Made by a program: the position numbers and the translations under genes | The notes under the pieces: generated by a model | Databases searched by the model: none | What the model saw: the letters and a program-made list of their open reading frames with translations, nothing else | Told to the model about the DNA's origin: nothing | DNA from: Cymodocea nodosa | Taxonomy: Eukaryota > Streptophyta > Magnoliopsida > Alismatales > Cymodoceaceae | DNA length: 64,000 nt | Direction of reading: 5' to 3' | Assembly: GCA_036874045.1 (NCBI GenBank) | Contig: CM072337.1 | Span: 24,464,001 to 24,528,000, forward strand | Part shown: positions 36,869 through 49,700 of the stretch, in pieces | Layout: each line of letters opens with the position of its first letter | Numbering within the stretch: position 1 is the first letter of the stretch

Positions 36869-38540
36869 TTAAGTCAATAAGACTTAATCTGTTGAATTAT
36901 CATGTAACTCAATGAATTGTACTTACTTTTATCTTAGTAGATATAAATTGTATAAACGATAATTGAAATGGGCGTTTACCTTATTTTTGATAATTAAGAT
37001 GATGTATGTTGAAATGTTCCTGAGTTATCCTTTCTTCACCAAAAATAACATAACAAAAGTAAAAGTAAAACGTATTTATTTATATATTTGTATACATTGT
37101 ATGTAACTTAGACTCTTATGTATTTGTTAGTTCACAAGCAAATTAAATGATTTCTCAGAATAGATGTCAATAAACTAGATTGATGATTTTTTTTCTCAGT
37201 TTTGGTTGTAAATAAAGACATAATAAACACAACAAGTAACATGTACATATATCTTTTCTATTTAAAACATAAATGCAAAAGTAACACATTTATAACAAAT
37301 TGCAAATATAGAATCACAATTTAAAAACATGATTGGAAAATAGTATCATATGAAATGAATGTATCAGTTCACGCAAAACTTTTAGACAATTCTTCTCACT
37401 TTTAATTTCACTTCTATTAATTTTGCTTGTCTCCTCAATGTGATAACACTTCTTCTACTCGACCATGATGATATAGGTGTTTCTACTTTCACAAATAACT
37501 CAATGTATTCTTCACTCTATTTCCAATTATTCAAGTCTTCCACTATACATATTTGAAATTTTATTTAATTATCCTACCACTTCACTAGACATAATGTAGG
37601 ATAATCAAATTCATTATATTATAACTCAAGTTCAACTTTATCAGTGGATGGTGGCTCAATATAGGTAAATTTTTTACCATTTCGTCATAAATATTAATAC
37701 TTACTATGTAAAGATTGAATTTAAATGTAACAAATATATCTGAAATTAAGTACACAACTATAAATGTCATATGAGTTTTGTTAGTTAATGTTCTATCTTC
37801 AAAATATTTTACTATATTTTCATGCTAACATTTTTTTTCAAAATTATAAACATACACATTCCTCTCAATTTCTTACTAGTCTCCAATAGAATAATTTATA
37901 TAGTATTTTTAATGTCAATCTGCACTTGTATTTTCATGATAGTTAAACACTTTTTTTTTCATTGATGTTAGACCTTTATATACGGTCATACGCTTGTTCA
38001 ACCCTCGTGACTTTCTTGATCACATTTTCTCGCATATTGAGACTCATTATTTTATCGTAGTCTTTGAAACACCTATATTATCTACACTTGTATTTTCTCG
38101 ATCACATGAAATTGACTACGGTAGATGAAGATATTTGGTTCTACTTAATATTCGATTCAATGAAACGTCTAATTATAGATAGAAATGGGAAAAAGGAATT
38201 TTAAGTGAAAAAGCTTCGGTCACATGCGCACACAATACATTTGCCGACTTCGTATGCAACACTGCAAATAAAAGCGCAATGCCGATCAAAATAATCAACA
38301 CAGTCCACTTCCGTCTCAAGAAGAAAAGAAATCATCAAAGTATGCGTCACTCAAGTAGAGCAGAAACCACTCTCTTAAAAAATCATAGTGTAGGCTAATG
38401 ACCAACAAACGCTGTTTTTTTCCCCTTACAGATGCCCCCCTTCCTGACTGCCATTGCCACGATTAGCGATGCTCATTTGTGACACCTCATCCACCAAGGA
38501 ATCTTGGGATTGGAACCACTTTTATTTATTTGCATCCGCT

Positions 38541-41500
38541 TCAAAGACGGAACTGGGGATGTTGGTAAGGAGCAGCAGGTGGTTGCGTGGGACGGGCAGC
38601 TGTAAAATTGGTAGCAGAGAATCCTGATGATGCTGCAGAAGAGAACAGCGGCAGCGGAGCACCATGCACTTGCCAAGCCCAGTTGGGGGGGGCTGGCAGA
38701 TCTGTCTCGGGCTTCTTGCTAAATGCCTTATCCTGCCATTACACAAGACCAATATGGTATCAACGATCAGAAGGTATTCCCTAGATTGCCGTGCAAATGT
38801 AAAGATTGTTTCTTATTCAAATCCATGATCTTCATGTCATAATGGCCTTTCCTCCCAAGATCCGTGAGAAATATTACAAGAAACACATGAAGGGAAAAGG
38901 TGGAATGGAGAAAAAAACATTCTTATAATCAAATACCAAACACTTGTCGCAAATAAAGTACAAAAACTGGTCAGAGTAAATCGATAAAAATATGAAATCT
39001 TCATATGCAGAACATTTCAGGTATTTAGGAATTATGATAAAAGAATTTTATAAAAAAAGTTCATCCTACCACTTTATCAAAGGGTTTTGAAAAAATGAAA
39101 CTACAAATCTGCAACTCAACTACAAGGAATACCAAAAAAATTATTATTGTGATAAATCTACCAACTCCATTCAGAGGGAAAAGGTTTTATTACATTTTCT
39201 TTGAAGAACTAGAAAAGGCTCGCTGTAAAGAAAGAATGGTATAAAAATATGAACCTCTTAACTAAAGTACAGGTATTTATGCTATTGGATTGGTACAAGA
39301 GGTTGCATGCAAATGGTGGGTCCGCTTTCTATATATGAATATAAAAATAATTTCAAAGAAACAGAAAATTTAAATGAAACCAGAAACAGAGGTTACCCCA
39401 GAATTAGGAAAGGTTCCTATATGTGAGATGTCCCATGCAGGAGGATGCTCGGGATTTGTCATAAAATATGGCTGTCCAGTTACCAAGGAAGAAGTAGCAT
39501 CATTCTTCTGTAAACAACGTATAAATATATGGCTTTAGTATATAATTACAGTAAAACCAAACCAAATAAAGCATCAAATATCATTGGCTTATACAAAATC
39601 AGGAATTTCTGTCTTTTCAAACAAACTGTGGTGTCCCTAAAGGAAACCTTCTCTTCTTGTAGCAAATCTATACATGTTTTATTGTCAGTAATACTTGTAG
39701 TAGCAACTGAAACTAAAAGATAGTTTGTGTTATGTATCATTTTATGAATTTAAACCAGTATCCTAGTACCTAAATGTGTTCTAATTTCATGAATATTTTT
39801 ACAGAAGTAAACCAAAATAAATAAAAAATATTTCATATTTTGCTTCTTTTGGTACATTTAAATCTATATCCAAGTTTGTGTGTATTGAAAAATGTCATCT
39901 ATACTAGAATCCCATGTGATAGCATATCTAATTGCAAACATTATGCCAAAAATGGAAGATATTTATTGGATTTTTCAAGATTATCAAATTTCACAGTGAG
40001 AACTTAAGGTAAAGTAAAAAGTAAAGACAAGCTCGTTACCCAAGCCTTCACAGATTGTGATGCTACAAATGGGCCAGAACGGAATGGGATCACAGTTAGA
40101 TTCCCATCAGCCTCTGGGCCGAGCGAAATTGGTTGAGACAGCCTCAAACTCAAATCAAGGTTGCGAGAACTAGCTGTAGAAAGGATGCAAATAATTGCAC
40201 ATGTTAGTTCCTCGATGGTTCAGTTATATTTCTTTAGCTTGAAGATTATGTTACTTACTGTCATTATCCATATCATATGTAATTTCTCCTTCATATATAC
40301 TCGGTTCAAAATTAGTTACAGCCTCCCTTCCATTGCATCGGATGGCTGCCTTGTCATAAGCCCTGAAGTAGAAAATAATTTTTATTTTTGGAAACGTAGC
40401 CTTATGCACAATATCATTCAAATTAAGATGTTCGAATTCAATATTGAGAAATGAACAAATATATAAATGATCAGCAGAACCTTGCAGCTTCTATTTCACT
40501 ATCGAACAAGCCAAGATAAACATACCTGCATAGAAACATCAAATTTCAACAACTTAACTTTGCATCTCTAGGAGTTTCATATCTAAAAAATTGAGAACAG
40601 AATATATTATAATCTGTTACTCATCTATACTTCATGTCTGAATATTTTTGATAAAAATAGAAAGGAACGTCCCAAGATAAACATGCCTGCATAGAAACGG
40701 CGTATTCTAACAGTTTAACTTTGCATATCTAGGAGTTTTATGTTCAAAAAATTGAGACGAGGGCATATTATAATCTTTCATTCATCTATATTTTTGACGT
40801 CTATAAACATTTTCGAAAAAATAGAAAGGAACCATGTTGGTTGGTTACTATCAAATTAAACTTCATACATGGAAACATGTCACAATAAAATGCATTATCA
40901 AAATTCGAAACAAAAAAATCTGGTGCTTATAAAGGTATCTGAGCATCTTTCTTACTTCTTCCCTAGAAATTGACCCATCCGTGCTTCCCAACGACCACAT
41001 TTGTGTAAAGTCACTCCTCTGTATTTGGAACTCCCTCTTGAGAATCCTGTGCTTTGACGACGAAGTATGTGCACAAATTCCTCTTTGGTCAGATTTCTCA
41101 TCTGTAAAGACAGTTACAGGTGTTCATTTTTAGCTTATGAAAGTTGGCAGTGGGTAAATTGTCATTACAAAAATAATACATGTAACAACCTGACTGAGAT
41201 CTTCATCATAATCACTTAGACTAAAATTGATGTCGGCATCGATTCCTCTAAACTTGATTGCAGCTCGGTCATATGCTCTATCACAGCATAAATATCTCCA
41301 AATCAATTTTCTATAAAAGAGCATAACAATAACATACACAGATCAAGTAGAACTTTAACCTTGCTGCAGCATGAGCAGTGTCAAATCCGCCTAGAAAGAG
41401 CCAATCAATTAGCAACAAAAAGCAGCATCAATAAGTATAAAAGAGAGAGAAATTATTAAATCTACAAAAATGTAACGAATTCTTACCAAGATAAACTTGT

Positions 41501-42188
41501 TTTCCACAATCCCTGCATAAAAGAAAAACTCGTGTCAAGAGGGGATTCGAGATTCAAGGGAAACTGAGATCAGCTTTGTTGATCCGACTTACCAAATATG
41601 AGACTCCCATCTGCCTGTTCTCCTGTAAAAGGTGACGCCACGGTATTGTGAACTCCTAGACCGCGGTCCACGCCTACTCTTCTTCACTTGCTGGCGATGT
41701 TGTTGCAACACCCTAACATCGGCTCTAGCAGCAACATCAGCCTGGCTGAAGCTGAGATCGATCAATTGTGACCGGGGTAAAGATGATGAAGAAAGCAAAG
41801 ACGCCAATCGAACCCCACCCTGACTGCCGACGCCCGTAACACCTTCAGAACGGATGGCAGCCCGGGGAAGCAGGTCCCTTGTAACAAAACCTATCAGATT
41901 CGATGATCCATTGCTGGAACTATCAGCGAAATCTCCTTGCTCATAGTCCCCTTCGTCATCGCCCCCCTTCTTGAGAATATCAAATCTGAAGGCTGTGCCA
42001 CGTCCACCAGCACCGGTGCCAGTGGCACTGGCACCGTGAGTAGAGGTGGAGTCTTCATCAAATCCATTACTAGACCCCTCGGCGTTAAGTACCAAGGAAT
42101 CGGAAGAGCCAGAATCAAGCCTGGAACCTTGGGTGGCCTCGGCCGGTCCATTCTCGTCGATGCCGGACGCGAGATTGAGATCGAACAT
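38541..42188 (-). CDS. APETALA2-class transcription factor, miR172 target (ten exons)
   Basis: This is a euAP2 (AP2/TOE/RAP2.7-type) transcription factor acting in the nucleus in phase change, flowering time or floral patterning. Exons from the start are 42188-41593, 41512-41487, 41390-41360, 41277-41190, 41101-40956, 40525-40481, 40362-40259, 40173-40040, 39507-39397 and 38732-38541. They total 1473 nt, an exact 491 codons with stop. The 26 and 31 nt exons are characteristic of the group. The ATG at 42188 is preferred because it gives the family start MFDLNLA; the upstream in-frame codon is [20 protein letters not shown] marks the nuclear signal and first AP2 domain (about residues 179-245). 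The second begins [18 protein letters not shown] near residue 271. LDLSL (351-355) is an EAR-type repressor motif. The miR172 site encodes AASSGF near the C-terminus. No disruption is visible. Confidence 0.95.
38618..38638 (-). promoter_or_regulatory. miR172 target site in the last exon of the AP2 gene
   Basis: The 21 nt on the - strand start CTGCAGCATC and end ATCAGGATTCT, which is the canonical site of euAP2 mRNAs. The + strand therefore resembles miR172 itself except at the end base and one G:U position. It lies inside the coding sequence, 75 nt before the stop codon. In this family miR172 causes cleavage and translational repression. Confidence 0.95.
40511..40833. repeat. 161-bp tandem duplication copying the exon 6 splice acceptor of the AP2 gene
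   Basis: Units 40511-40671 and 40672-40833 align throughout at an offset of 161 bp. Shared blocks are CCAAGATAAACAT, CCTGCATAGAAAC, TTTAACTTTGCAT, TCTAGGAGTTT, AAAAATTGAGA and AATAGAAAGGAAC. The left unit contains the true acceptor and first 15 nt of exon 6. The right unit therefore carries a decoy acceptor in the middle of intron 5, at about 40686, followed by a copy of the exon start that is not joined to the remainder of the exon. Confidence 0.85.
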
Positions 42189-42850
42189 GACAAGCACTTG
42201 ACCACTCCGCCTCCGTAGTCCTACCCACCCTTATAAATTATCCAAAAATAATAATAATAATAAAGGAAAAGAAACAAGTCTTTCCTTTTTTTTTCTCTCT
42301 TTTTTCGCTTCCACAGTTGCCGTATTTTGTCCTGCTTCCACCTGTTCTTCCTCTCACTCCTCTTTTGGATGAGAAATAATCAAAAATACGGAACAAAAGA
42401 ACCCGCCGTGCTCGACTGCTTTAAGAAGAAAAGCCACAGAAGGAACAGGTATCTACAGGACAAAGCCGACTGGTTCTTACGGAACATTTGAACCCCCCGT
42501 TACGGTGATGAAGCTTCGCATCTAAATCTTATGTGATAAAGAAGAAAAGTATAAACCAGTACCGGCAACGAAATACTAGACCACAAATCTCCTCGAAATC
42601 AACTCCACTACTTCCCTTCACCCTGCGAACACAAATTCACGTCAACAAGATAAAAATCAAGAAGCGATCATGACCTTCTCGAACCGATTTGACAAAAAAT
42701 AAAAGGCTATGAGGATATCACGGTAAGGAAGAGACGATTTCAGACCAGATCGGCGATTTCCGCCGCCGCCCAAGGATTTGCTTCTTGAGATCAGTCAGCT
42801 GGGGGTACGAGAAAGAGACGAGAGCGAGAGAGAAGTAGAGGGGAGCTCCG
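42189..42850 (-). promoter_or_regulatory. 5' leader and promoter region of the AP2 gene
   Basis: Upstream of the ATG on the - strand there is a polypurine/polypyrimidine-rich stretch (42245-42360) and a GC-richer block (about 42720-42850) that looks like the distal leader, with a long pyrimidine-rich run. A leader intron is possible. The open frame on the + strand at 42778-42993 overlaps this block, has no recognisable domain, and is probably not a gene. Confidence 0.35.
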
Positions 42851-45800
42851 GTCAAGAAGAACCACGGGGAAAGGCCAAGATGGGACGTGAGAAGCACCAG
42901 CTACCAAATCTGGGCTTTAATAACTCGCCGAAGCTTAGGAATTTGCCGAAAAAATCCCTAGCTTCCACATTACAGATATATTCGACTTATTAATCATGAT
43001 AATTATTAATTATGTGAACGGTGACTTGCGTGGCACCGGTCCGTGCCGGTTGCCTGGTAGTGGTAGAGCCTGGCAGTGGTAGTCGTTGCCGGTGTGGTTG
43101 CTACGGAAACATTTCTGCAGGGACGGTTTAATATCGCTTGCGGTGTCACGAGAAAACAATATTTCTAAGTGGTTTTTTTAAAAAAAATTCCTTTTTATTA
43201 TTACAATTAACACTTATTTATATAAATATTTAGTAATCTAAAATGCATTTAACAGTTCCATGACGAGGATGTATAAAATTTTAAACCTGATGTAAATAAT
43301 ACTTATCGTTATTTTTTATTTGAAAACCAATGGTCTAATTTTAACAAGAATTGCAGAATTTTAAGACCTTTACGTCACTGGACCCACCCATACTTATTTA
43401 ATTTGAGTTAAAAATTTATCACGTGTCTGTGATTATCAGGTAATAAAATCTATACGATTTCTTTCATTTTCACATGTATTTATAGTAAGAAATGAGGATT
43501 GAAAAAAAAAGAGGCATGCAACGATCGTCACGTCACGTGGCGAGCGACGAGCCTCTTCCCCCCACCCACCCCCCCCTTCTCCTCTTCTTCCTTATTTTTT
43601 CCTTTGAATATCATACGCCCTTCTAGAAGGAGGTAGTAAAACTAAACTACAAGTTAAAGTTATATTCAAATACAATAAGAGTAGACGAAATGATAAGACA
43701 TGGGAGTAAGCAAGTAAAGATGAAGGTGGGGTATAATAGATAGAGTGGGCAGTCGTAGATAAAGATACATATACGCATAAAATGTTTGTGATTAGTTTTT
43801 TTATTATTGATGAGTATTATTTAAATTTTTCTAGGCAAAGGTATTATGCAGGTACGAAAATGAAATTATTCAATTCAGAAAACGAACGATCAATATGAGG
43901 TAGACATGAAAATTGAAAATAATAGCGTACTGTTACGAAGGAAATATACATTAGAGAAATGAAATCTGTATAATATATCGATTCTTTTTTTGTAAATAAC
44001 TTAAAGTTTTGGTCGAAATTAGGTTAAAAGCGAGAGGGTAAACTTAGGAATATATTATACTTTTAAAAATACACAATAAAAACAAAATCAAAAACGTATA
44101 GGTTAATGGCGAAGATATTCTCATCAACTTCTTTTATTACGAGTTTAAATCTTTAAACTTACAATATTTAGTAATCTCTCGACTTTATAAAAAAATACGT
44201 AGTTGGTACGTTGGGTGGGGTCCATATTTTTGTACGCTTTTGGTGAAGAATGCAAGTGCACGGTGCATCCAAACTCATACTTCGTACAAAAGTAGTTTGA
44301 TATGGATTATTTTAATTTTTTGTTGTTGTAATCATTTGTTGAGATTTGGTGTATCTCCTTATTGGTTGTTATGTTTGTTTTCAATTTTTAAAAAAAATTC
44401 ATTAAAAATAATAGAATTATTCTCTAAGATAATTTTTTCCTCGAGATTCCTTACCTTTACTTTGCCTTGAATTTCTCTTTTTCTGATATTATTTGAATTT
44501 TAAAAATAATATATTTTTCGTTATTCTCGTTGAAATATCATCTTAATATTCTCCAAGATTTTTAATTCAATTATTTTCTAGTTAAAATATTTTCCTTCAT
44601 CTGTAGATGTCAATGCAATCAACAACATTTATTCAATTTAAAATTATCACACATTTTCGTTTTCCCTTCTTTGAATGCGACAAATAAATCATATACTACT
44701 CAATTGTCACTTACTGAAATTTTCATAAGATCGACCGATGAAGTTGAAGCAAAGACTGTTAATCAGTTATATTACTCTTTTACTTTTTTTTAATCAAAAA
44801 GTAATGCAATGATTATTTTAATTGGAACAGGTATTGATCTACCTGTTAATGCAAAATAAATGATTACTTTAATTCAATGCAGAAAAATAAGTTGATGTTT
44901 TAAAAATTATAGAATTTAGTTTTGTTAGATTTTGCATTCTTAGTTCAAATTATTTTCGAATGCTTTTTATGTTGAAAGAGATTTTTCAATTATTGAAGGA
45001 GATTCTTAGATATAATAGAATTTAAGATTTAAATATAAAAATATGCATAAAAGGATAATTATTTACTTTTTTGAGAAAATCATAGATATATATAGCAGAA
45101 TTTCCAAACATTATATTCAAAGTCACGTTCTTTTACATATTGGTAATATTACCATATATTCTGGATTTTCCAAACATTCTACGTATATTCTTTTACAATC
45201 TTATATATTTAATATTTATTTTTCTATGCATCAATAACATAAATAACTCCCTCACGCGCATTTATCACACGCGTTTTACTATTATATATTACAAAAGGAG
45301 AAATGACGGAGCCGTATGTATGACGTGGGTGGTATATATAAACCACCCGAAAAATGGAAAATCCTTTAGTATATTATATTAAATTCCTTTCAGGTAATCT
45401 TGAAAAAGCACCGTGCACAATGCTTGATAATCATAAAGCAATTAAAAATAACACTGATGTCAAAGGTAAAAGGGAATTTGACAGATGTAGTCAATTTTTC
45501 CTGGGAACGCTGGAAGTATTTTTCGATGACACTGAGGTCAAGATGTATAATATTACGTTTAATTTTAGAATGTAAATGATGCTTTTGGTATTTTTAGAAT
45601 TTATTTATTTCTAAATTTCTTGTCTCCATCGTTGGGTACAGTAGTCCGAGGGACGTTTTCAAAAATAGCTGCAAAAAAGTCAGCTTTTTTATTCAACGTT
45701 TTTAGCTGGCGTTTGAGATCACTGTTTCGATTTGCAATTTTCTACAAAAACTGGCTTATTGGAAAGGAATCAGCATCTTTTTTGATGATTTTTATGTAGA

Positions 45801-45964
45801 TAAAAAATTTTATAAAGAGAAATTTTGAAAAAATAGGACAATGTTTTTCTGTAAATTGACTTGTATAATTAGCTTTTCTGAAAAGCACTGAATTCGAATT
45901 AAATAGAAAATTTGTATTTTTCAAAAAAAAATCTACAGTGGAAAAATGCAATCTCTGTTAAAAT

Positions 45965-46075
45965 ACAACAAATTTTTAAGTCAACATATAAAAACGAACC
46001 GACATGTAAATAATATATTTGTTAACTATTATTGAAAACGTTAACGTATTTTCATGTATAAGTTGAAATAATTAT
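45965..46075. repeat. Partial copy of a ~190 bp dispersed repeat
   Basis: Contains GACATGTAAATAATATATTT, then GTTAACTATTATTGAAAA, closely matching the right half of the two copies near 51.2 and 51.6 kb. Confidence 0.55.
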
Positions 46076-46670
46076 TACCAAATGTTTCTTGTATCTTCCA
46101 AGAGTTATACTTAGAGTTACTTATATTTTAAACACAGACAAATAGAGATTCTTCAGGTGTGTGTGTGTAAATAGGCAGTATTATGTTCTTTGGATGCCCA
46201 TTCCGATTTTAATATATTTTTTCGAAAAACTTCTATGAATTGCTTTTAGTTGGATATTTAAAAAATTGGGTATTTATTGCCTGGTAGTGATTCGAAGATC
46301 TGTGTCAATCTAGGCCGTCCAAACTCGTGCTCCTTTAGAGGGAGAATAATTTTAAAATTCACAACCACCGTTGTATGGGTCCATACCATAAACGGAAAAG
46401 AAGGAAATTAATAGCCAAAATTGATGGGGAAAAAATTAAATACAAAGGTATGCCCACATCTTCGCGGATTCAAGTAGTTGTCAACGAGACCACGGAAAAA
46501 TATTCACTATTTCCTGACAAACAAACATATGGCTGGAAATTTTGAAAACAACTTTCCCGGAATAGACAACAACCCAGCGATTGATATGATATTTCCTATG
46601 AAAAATTCTCAAATATTCCGGTACTAAGACAAGATAGCGATTGATATGTTAGTTTGCGACATACATATTA

Positions 46671-46701
<31 letters not shown>

Positions 46702-49700
46702 GATAATAAGGTGTTTTATTAATAGATAATACATATTATATTATCGAGAGGTCTTCATGTGATGCACGACAATTTAAGTCTCTTTGGTCGTTATACATAA
46801 TGCGAAATATTTGAAATTCTTCGAATTTTCTCGAACGCATATTTTTTTATTCTTCATTTTCTACTCTTTATTTCGTTAAAATTAATTATTCTAAAAACAA
46901 TAATCACCGTGTAGCACGCCACCACCGTTCATCCAGGAGAATCAAAAGCTTAATCTTCTTTTTTCACCTTATTTGGGATTAAATAAAAACCCTCCATGAT
47001 TACTTTTCCTAATGAAATAATTCTGCAAATCGTATACCTCTAATAAGTGACGAGAAAATCTCTCCCTATCCTTTTTATTACGAATTCGAATTTCATAGAA
47101 ATGAAAGTTTAAAACGTATACTACTATATTAGAGCATTTTATCTAAATAATGTTATTTACCAATTTCAAAAAGAAAAAAAATAAAATACAGCGTCCTTCT
47201 TGGCTTACAACACCACCATTATATTTCGAATGTTGTTTGATATCTCTAACCAATAACGAAACTGATTTCCCAGTTGGCTTTTTTTTTTTTTTTTTTTTTA
47301 AGGTTACCAAGAAAACATAATGTATTTAAATATAAGTAAAATATAACTGATATCAACAAAATTTTAAAAACACATAATATTAGTACAATTAGTCTAAGAA
47401 AATAAGAACCTAATCTTTATTTTATTTTTTTGAAAGTACGATTGATCCGAACGCGTGTTTATAATAATAGTACGAAAATATTTTTACGTCGGTAAGGTGT
47501 AAGGTAACTTTTATTATTAAAAAACTCAAAGGTGAGGGGGGTACTGGGGAGGGATTTTATTTATTGTTTAGTACCATACCATACCGCCATGCGACAAATA
47601 GGATTTGGACGCTAATCCGAAGATTATGTGATTGATGTAGACATCTTTTGCCATTTTAAGATTTGTCTATACGATAAAGTCGTCATTTTATGTGGTTGAT
47701 TATTCTAGCGAACATCGCTTTCTGTTTCCTTGGAAGGAATAAGAAATGGTGAGTGGGTGACGGAATAAAGCAGGTTTAGGCGTGTCAGGAAAAGAATTCA
47801 TCCCAGCCGTTGGATTGAGATCTCACGAAGGAAACACGCCGGCTCGTTAGTCACCGTCGACGCGACAATAAAAGAGAGCCTTTTTCTTCGTCCATGTGGC
47901 TGAAAACTACACGGCCGATGTATATAAATATATATGAACACCACCTCCAAGTTGTAGGCGTGACCTTTTGCCTACCGTGACGAAATGGCGCAAGTTCGGA
48001 TTAAAGTATTATACTTTTATATGGTTTTTAATGAATGGTGATTAGGCAAGTTTTTTTTTTTTTTATATATAGTTCGAAAGAAGATTAGAAATAAATCACT
48101 CCGCCGTGAAATTACGGCGGGAGTAAGGAAGTGCAGGTCCACGTACAGACAAACATAGAGACCAGAGAAGCTCAAAAGATGGGCAAGGCAAGGAAGGACA
48201 AATCCGAGAAAACTGTACATGAGATCAATAATAAAAGATCCAAATTGCTCTTCCACTTTTTAGTTTACCAGACCACAGATGCTTTAGGCAATAGAGTCAT
48301 CCCATTTTAACTTTTATTTGCAGCGAAAGAAGATTTTAACTATACATCATTTCATTTATAGCCTTAGCAGGATTTTCTTTTTTTCGTAAATAAGATAAAT
48401 AATAGTTACACAATTGGTTTAAAGGCCTTAAAATGTAATAGATTGTCATTCGAATCTATTGGCAGCTTAATTTTTGGCCACAAAGTTTTTCAAAATTCTG
48501 ACTAATTGAAGAAACAATTTTTGGAATTAACGTTTTCAAAACGTGAGGTAAAATCTGACGTTTCTAAAATACACACCATTTCATAACCATTAAGTCAACG
48601 TATCTAAAAATGCCGATTTCATTAAATTAAGTACATAAAATTAACAAACTTCATTTTATCATACGTTTATCTAATTCACAAAAAAGGTAGAAACAAAACT
48701 AGTAAAAATAATAAGATAAAATGTAATTTTAAATGAGAGCGAACCTTGTTAAGTAAAGCGAGTAAGGATTGTGCATGTGTGACATTTGTCTGAGAAGTTT
48801 TATGCAAGATCGATGATATTTATAAAGATATTTCGTGGGAATTTAAAATATTTTTTTTATTGTACCAAAGGAAACGAAGGGACACGTCACGTCACTCCTT
48901 CGAAGGCCGAGTGGCTGGACGAGGACGAGGAAGGCACGTTATTGCGACATGTGGCGTAATTCATCGTCATCTATTTTTTTAAGTTAAAGTCAAATGAAAA
49001 CATTATTATTATTAGAAAAAATCGTGCAAGTTATTGCATGCGTTGTTCTGATAGAACGACGAGATTAATAAATGCGCACGGTAACGTGGCAAGTTGGTTT
49101 TGTTTATGGCTTTTGGTGGGGTTAACTTAATTAGCCGATTCACGGTAGGGTCTATTTTTTTTAATAACGGTGTTATCTTTTAAATCTCAATTTAAAATCT
49201 CTCCCTTTTTCTTTTTTTTGCAAAATTAAGAAAATAAGATGGATTGTACTAAGCTCTCTATTTTCATGAATGTATGTAACTATTTGGGCACTTTGGCAAG
49301 ACTTTTTTTTTTTTTTTTTTCTAAAACCAAGATTAGGATAATACTTGAAAAAGACTGCTACGGAGTAGAAGGCATGTATGTAAATAATAAGAGTATTAAT
49401 ATAAAGTGAGAATGGACTTACTCATGCAAGTTGAAAGTTCTCTCTACACGCATGCGCCTACTTTTGACCGAAAAGCATTTAAAAAAAAAAAAACCAGGGG
49501 ATATGAAAATTAGGACCATTGAACAACTCGGCCGAGATTTTAAATTCTAGCGTTTGCAGTTACTTGTAAATAATAAAAAAATTCATTGGGAATCGAGGAT
49601 TTTATTTTTAAAAATTAAAGCTCGATGTTTTCCGACGATGATACCAAGAAATTATTCTCTCGGTAGCAGTGGACCACCGCCACGTCCAAGGGAAACGACA

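Larger units (their letters stand above)
31412..38540. other. Repeat-rich AT-rich stretch with unresolved exon-like pieces
   Basis: No gene is established. About 31970-32226 is GC-richer and ends in a good donor (GTAAGC at 32221), so it looks like a 5' exon or non-coding leader, though every long frame in it is interrupted. Exon-like pieces near 33475, 34858-34920 and 36228-36600 do not all join in phase. The stretches 33900-35400 and 36900-38440 are AT-rich with no features that I can name. A leftward 86-codon frame at 31671-31411 begins with a hydrophobic run but has no supported gene model. Confidence 0.35.

Noticed and set aside
38618-38638. A MIR172 precursor on the + strand
   Set aside because: The + strand resembles miR172 only because the - strand is its target site; no hairpin partner was found nearby.
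38473-38784. Frames of 65-76 codons on both strands
   Set aside because: Shadows of the last AP2 exon; the true frame ends at 38541 and contains the miR172 site.
42189-42197. Earlier start for the AP2 protein (three extra residues)
   Set aside because: The codon at 42197 is GTG; the ATG at 42188 gives the family N-terminus MFDLNLA.
41894-42218. Frames of 103 and 93 codons overlapping AP2 exon 1
   Set aside because: Shadows of the GC-richer first exon of the AP2 gene.
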